In this document: positions 46,343 through 50,923 of the stretch, piece by piece
Position numbering within the stretch: position 1 is the first letter of the stretch
Layout of the letters: the number at the start of each line of letters is the position of its first letter
Source: Podaxis mareebaensis
Lineage: Eukaryota; Basidiomycota; Agaricomycetes; Agaricales; Agaricaceae
DNA: 50,923 bases
NCBI GenBank assembly: GCA_018524725.1
Contig: JAEUWP010000572.1
Coordinates: 1 to 50,923 of the forward strand
Direction: 5' to 3'
Position numbers and translations under genes: made by a program
Notes under the pieces: model-generated
The model's database searches: none
Told to the model about the DNA's origin: nothing
What the model saw: the letters and a program-made list of their open reading frames with translations, nothing else

Positions 46343-49300
46343 CTCAGTGCAACTCCGCACGCTTTGCTTTCATCAGTCCCATCCTCATCGCATCAGAAAT
46401 ATAAACATCCAGCACACTTTGCCTTTCATCGCCTTCCATACCATACATGGTCATACTTTCCATCATTCCATTATCCCAAACACATGCATATGCCCATCTC
46501 CCTTGTCATATCCCGCGTGTATGTGCCCACCGCCCTGTCCATCTGGCTCTCTCCCTTCTTCCATATTCAGCATCTGTTCAGTTTTGGTTATTCCGTTGCC
46601 GTTTCGTTTCGGGATCATAAAACGCGCAGCAACACCGCCAACCGCGCCTGTTTACCTGTTCTTAGAATGATACTCACTCGCGGTCGCTTCAATGGCTTCT
46701 CCATTACCCCCGCCTTGTTCGCTTCTGCTGCATTTCTGAACAAGCGGTTAATGGGCTAATGGGATGTATCCTCGGCCGGAGTGGACAAAATTTCCTTCTC
46801 CCTCGGTCTTGTCCGACCAATCCATCCGCCATCCATCCATCTATCAGGGAATCATCAATCACCAGATTGATTGATGCACTATATGCGTCGATATGGTTGG
46901 ATTGGATTGCTTGTTTGACATCTACCTTCGGTCTCCGTTCTCCCGTCTCCCACCAGCAGTGTTTTAGGCTTCCCTTCATCAGTATCTCCGGCGGCAACTC
47001 ACCCAACACATTCACCTCCGTTTCCCCACGTCGGTTTTTGTGTCCATGCTATTTATCTCCGTTCGTTTTCGGTTACTCCACACAATCCCCAGACTCCGGA
47101 TGCCGCCACTGACGATCGCCGATGATTCACAATTGTTGTCACACTCCCAAGGCAACAGCAATCGTCATTCAATTACTATCAGTTACTATCTCAGGTCTTT
47201 GACCTATACCTCTCCTTATCTGCGTCCTCGGGGTGTCTTGTGACTACGTGTGGATCGGCTACATTACTGGGCGGTTGTAAAACCGTGTGCACCTGGTCTT
47301 GTGCTCTTCGTCCTCCCTTCCTGATGAGGCTTAGGATTAACAAGGGTTTTGTTTGGACTTGCCGCTTTGGGTTTTGGAGAAGCGCTGCAACCATAAGCAA
47401 GGGGGTGATTTGGCTTTAGCACTGGTTGCGGGGTCCGTGCGGTGGCGTCTAGATCTGGCATCTGGGCGAATACTGCCGGTTGGGGTTAGGGCGGATGTAT
47501 GTTAGCTTTTGTTTCGCCACCGTCGCTGATGTTTCCTTTTGCATTTTCGCAATTCCCGACCGTGTTTCGCAACCTTGCGGGCATATCTTACAAACGGTGA
47601 CATGAATGCACGAGCTCGATTCTTTAGATGGATATGACACTCGGCACTCTCACTCTCCTTCCCGATGACTCGGACAGCTTTCCCTCTCCTCTCTCCTCCC
47701 TTGGACAAAATGTCGACTCGTTGTAGATCTGTAGAGTAGGTTAGTAGTATTTTGGTTCTCCTTGTCGTGGACCTTGTTTCCTAGTCTTTGTTCATGTTTT
47801 TGGGCGTTTAGGTGACGCAAAGAATACTCAGTATACATACAATCTCCGATACGCTGAAAATGTGATACCAGTGTCGTCACTTGTACTTGGGGTTTCAGTT
47901 CCGCTTCTTTATTTCCTGGGGTATGACGTTGTGCAGGCGCAAGGTCTAGATATGGCCCAAACGTGTATAATTTATGATCGTGATGCCATGAAACGGGGAA
48001 ATAACTTGTTGGGTTCGATTTGATTGGCAGCGCCCGGTAAATATGTATGTATGCTTCAGGGATGTGGGGGAGATGTGCATCAAAACCGGGACCTTGGGTT
48101 GAGAATCTTGTTGAGTGAAAGATATATGCCCTGAACGACGCCTTTTCTGGTGTACTAAGTATAATAGATGCGTACATGCGAGACGGAGGAATGACGTTGA
48201 CGTAGAACGTTACGTTGAACGGTTGAACGGATTTATGTGTGATGTATGATGCAAGGGTTTGTCAACGGTATCGAAGTCGTGTGAGAGAGAAGGTGCTCCG
48301 TAGGATTCCCTTGTGGAAGTGGTCCTCCTCGGATCTTGATTGGATTTGGTTTCTGCGGTATGGAAGGGCGGTGGTGGTGGGAAGGGGCGTTGGAAATCCT
48401 GTCCTTGTTGTTCCTTCCTTGCAGATGCACCTGAGGGTGACTAAATGTGCATGGATTGCGCGATATGATTTGGTTACTTTTAACCATGGTTTTATTTTTG
48501 ATTATCTTTCAGGCGTTGTACCTGTGCGCAAACTACGTAGGGCATTTGGTTGCGAGGTGTGGGGTATTGGGGCAGAGGCCATATGGCCCCCTGGAATTCC
48601 GGGATTCACAATTTGTGGAGGGTGCGAACGATGTGAAGGGATACATATGATTCTGTGACGTTGATCGTGGAAGAAGAGAAGGAACTGTGGACCACGAGCG
48701 GGTTCGAAGTTCAATACTTGGACTTGGATGATGTCATAGGCTGAACCCTGATTGCGAAAAATGGATAACACGGGCCTGAAGCTTAGAGGACAGAGAGGTG
48801 TTACTGAAAGGGTAATAGTTGAGAGGCAACTACCCGTCTATAGGGACGTAGGTATGGGTTCGTAAAGACATTGGAGTTGCAGAGAAGGGAGATAGCAGAG
48901 AGGGACAGAAATATCATACCTTTGGATGATATACGAAGACGGGATACAGGAATTCGACGATGATAAGGCTAAGCAAGTACCGAGAGCTTGAGTATCTATT
49001 AATTTCAACGGCCAAAGCCCGAGCCGATACACACCCCATGAATGTTGAAGCATCATAAAGGTCAAGAAACCAAATATATGAAGGAACTATTTAAGAGGCC
49101 CGAGTCTGTGCGCAGGTCCTCAGAGTCAAAGCGCGTCTAGCGCCAATTCCCCCGTCCCGCTCATCCAATCAAAGTTTGATTTGCCTGCTCTGCTCGTAGA
49201 GTGGGAAGTGCGCCCCTTAGTGCCGGACTTCCCCTCGAGCTTTGAGGAAGGACTCTGTAGTGCGGTTGGGGGAAGAACGGAAAGCGACAAGGTGAATCAC

Positions 49301-49595
49301 CCCGAGGCGACCAACATCCTTTCGCTGAATAGCCGTGTTATGGATAATAAACCAAATGAATTTGCGTCATTGCTGCCATTACGCTACCGCTCTACCTTAC
49401 ACCGGTGTGACTTTCCCTCGTGTGGAGCTGGATGTTTTACATTGTCGTTAAACTTGGACTTTCTCGGGTGCTGACACTTTTACAAAGACTTCAATTTGAG
49501 TAATACAGGCCTCGAGAGGTAAGTTGAACGTCGGAGGTCGGAAAATAAAATACGGGAGAAATACTTTTACTAGGCTAAAGGTATTACATGGCAAG
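46343..49595. other. 3.2 kb gene-free stretch, pyrimidine-rich left part
   Basis: 46343 to about 47250 is strongly C/T-rich on the plus strand and contains no long frame of credible coding character. It may be a long 3' untranslated region of the gene at 45667 or a non-coding RNA. 47250-49595 holds only short frames on both strands. No domains, repeats or RNA genes recognised. Confidence 0.4.
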
Positions 49596-50888
49596 CTATG
49601 CACTGGTTTGCTTCATCCAACTCTCGACTTTCTCATGCACACGTCTCTTCTCTGCCTCCTCTGCCTTCTCCTTCGACTCTCTCAACATAGCCTGCAGCTC
49701 ATTCGGTGGCACCATGATATATGGTAGAGCCATGAGCATGTCAAAGGTATCAGGGCAACGACGAGCTTGATAGCGTTCATAGCGCTCCTGACGCTCCCGC
49801 GCTCGGCGCTGTGTCCTCTCCGCAGCGGTGGCTCGTCCATCAGTGGTTGCCCTGTATTCCGCGTCTGCTGCATCCACGACCCCACCTAGGTAGAAGCTAT
49901 CTTTCCAAGTCGCAGTGACCCCGTCTTTCAGTGTCTGAGTTCCAAAATGATGAAGTAGAGCGCCAGCATAGACAGCGTCGAAGAGAATGACAGGGGGCCA
50001 CTCAGGACTATCAGAAATCCGGAGTGGAGTACCAGAAGGGGGTGCACCAAGGCCCCCGAGGAAAAATGGTGCGTCAGGCTGGAAGAGATGTGCTGTACAC
50101 CTTTTCTCTGCTGGTGGTGCGTTGGGGTCGATGTCAGTCGTGTTCATGGCAAAGTTGGGTGTCTGTTCATCAGCACCATCAGATTTTGACTAGTAATCAT
50201 ACAAGTGGACGCACCATTAAGAATGCAACATGCTTACCCAACGCCCTATGAGGGGTGTTGTGAAGAAGAAGGCCATTCCGGACGCTGTCGATGTCTTGTA
50301 CAATGTCACCTCCGGTGGGGTCACGACTGCGGCGTTGAGTATAAGTCGCAATATACTACCGCCATTGCGATGGTAAGTAAGGACATATTGGGAGTAGGAA
50401 TAGCGTACCGCATCGCCCTTGCTGTGGGCTAGGAGGTGCACAGCATCGCAGACATCCTCTGGCAACTCCGTCAAGACGCACTTCCTTCCATCCCGCTTTG
50501 CAACGTCATTGTGGAATTGAACCTTTCGAGTGGAGGGAACACTAGAAGTGATGCTTTTGTGTCCGATGTCTGGATCAGCCGGGAACATCCTTCGCTTTTC
50601 CTCATCGCTGGTATGATAGTAGAGAACGTCGGAGTCTGCTGGGAGGCCAGCGTTGTAGTCCACAACATTGGGCAAGCCGCGGCTGGACGAAAGGTCACCC
50701 TCTGCTCCAACGACGACCCCGATGGCATAGCGGATCCATTTGTACGGGCTTAGTGAGAACTGGTTGAGGGCCTCGAGCGGGAGGGTTAGGCAATGGACCC
50801 AATGCCAATTGGCAGGATCAAGATCGAGGTCGGAGCCAGGTGCTATGGTGCGAGGGAATGATGCATAGACTTGGATCGTCCTTTCCAT
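49596..50888 (-). CDS. HNH nuclease domain protein
   Basis: Three exons on the minus strand (50888-50409, 50355-50215, 50162-49596) give 395 residues. The HNH_2-type core spans about 136-210: KCVLTELPEDVCDAVHLLAH, then SKGDAYIATYTQRRSRDPTG, then DIVQDIDSVRNGLLLHNTPH, then VAFLMTPNFAMNTTDID. Candidate metal/catalytic residues are His151, Asn187 and His196. The N-terminal 120 residues are a variable family-specific part, and the C-terminal half includes a coiled, Arg/Glu-rich segment (AAERTQRRARERQERYERYQ). The family is expanded in mushroom-forming fungi; activity and substrate are unknown. It is not linked to any visible mobile element. The 53-base first intron sits inside the HNH core; splicing at GGCGGTAG restores the conserved KGDAYI. 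The ATG is 36 bases from the window end. Confidence 0.85.
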
Positions 50889-50923
50889 GATGAGGGAGAA
50901 TACATGAGGAACCTGAAGGGTGA

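Noticed and set aside
47650..48177. 175-codon minus-strand frame
   Set aside because: No recognisable family, no intron continuation, amino-acid make-up rich in His/Tyr/Gln as expected of antisense noise.
49181..49474. 97-codon plus-strand frame upstream of the HNH gene's 3' end
   Set aside because: Composition and content look random; no domain or splice continuation.

Overview
The window is nuclear DNA from a mushroom-forming basidiomycete (Agaricomycetes). The evidence is many GT-AG introns of about 50-65 bases, the family content (LysM secreted protein, DUF6533-type membrane protein, HNH-nuclease family protein, Rds1-like ferritin-fold protein), and protein wording typical of Agaricomycete orthologs. 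No rRNA, CRISPR array, intact transposon or credible tRNA was seen. All gene models were spliced by hand from the sequence; each intact model closes in frame.

Left part (about 1.8-22.6 kb) is a repetitive, partly decayed accessory region. A LysM gene and a YEA4-like nucleotide-sugar transporter gene are intact at the left end. They are followed by two long, diverged, tandem copies (about 6.0-13.1 kb and 13.9-22.6 kb) of one block. Its order is transporter, an unrecognised minus-strand gene, a 0.3 kb repeat, a DUF6533-type gene, and an NCBP3-like gene. Different genes survived in different copies: LysM and the transporter at the left end, NCBP3-like only at the right end. The remaining copies carry frameshifts, lost splice sites or deletions. 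The two DUF6533 copies lie in blocks almost free of CpG.

Right part (22.6-38.5 kb) is ordinary gene-dense core genome: NCBP3-like (-), KRR1 (+), a large membrane glycoprotein of unknown function (+), NOP58 (-), a secreted serine carboxypeptidase (+), an Rds1-like secreted protein (+) and an EAF-family elongation factor (+). KRR1 and NOP58 both serve small-subunit rRNA maturation in the nucleolus. NCBP3-like and EAF would act on RNA polymerase II transcripts. From 38.5 kb to the end genes are sparse: one probable membrane-protein remnant, a small basidiomycete protein at 45.7 kb, and an HNH-family gene at 49.6-50.9 kb.

The most unusual observations concern splicing. KRR1 seems to need a one-base exon. 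The carboxypeptidase gene seems to hold both a U2-type AT-AC intron and a GC-AG intron. A 53-base sequence occurs twice in tandem, once with and once without a perfect 52-base GT-AG intron. I found no defence, toxin or mobile system that I could defend as a new multi-gene system.
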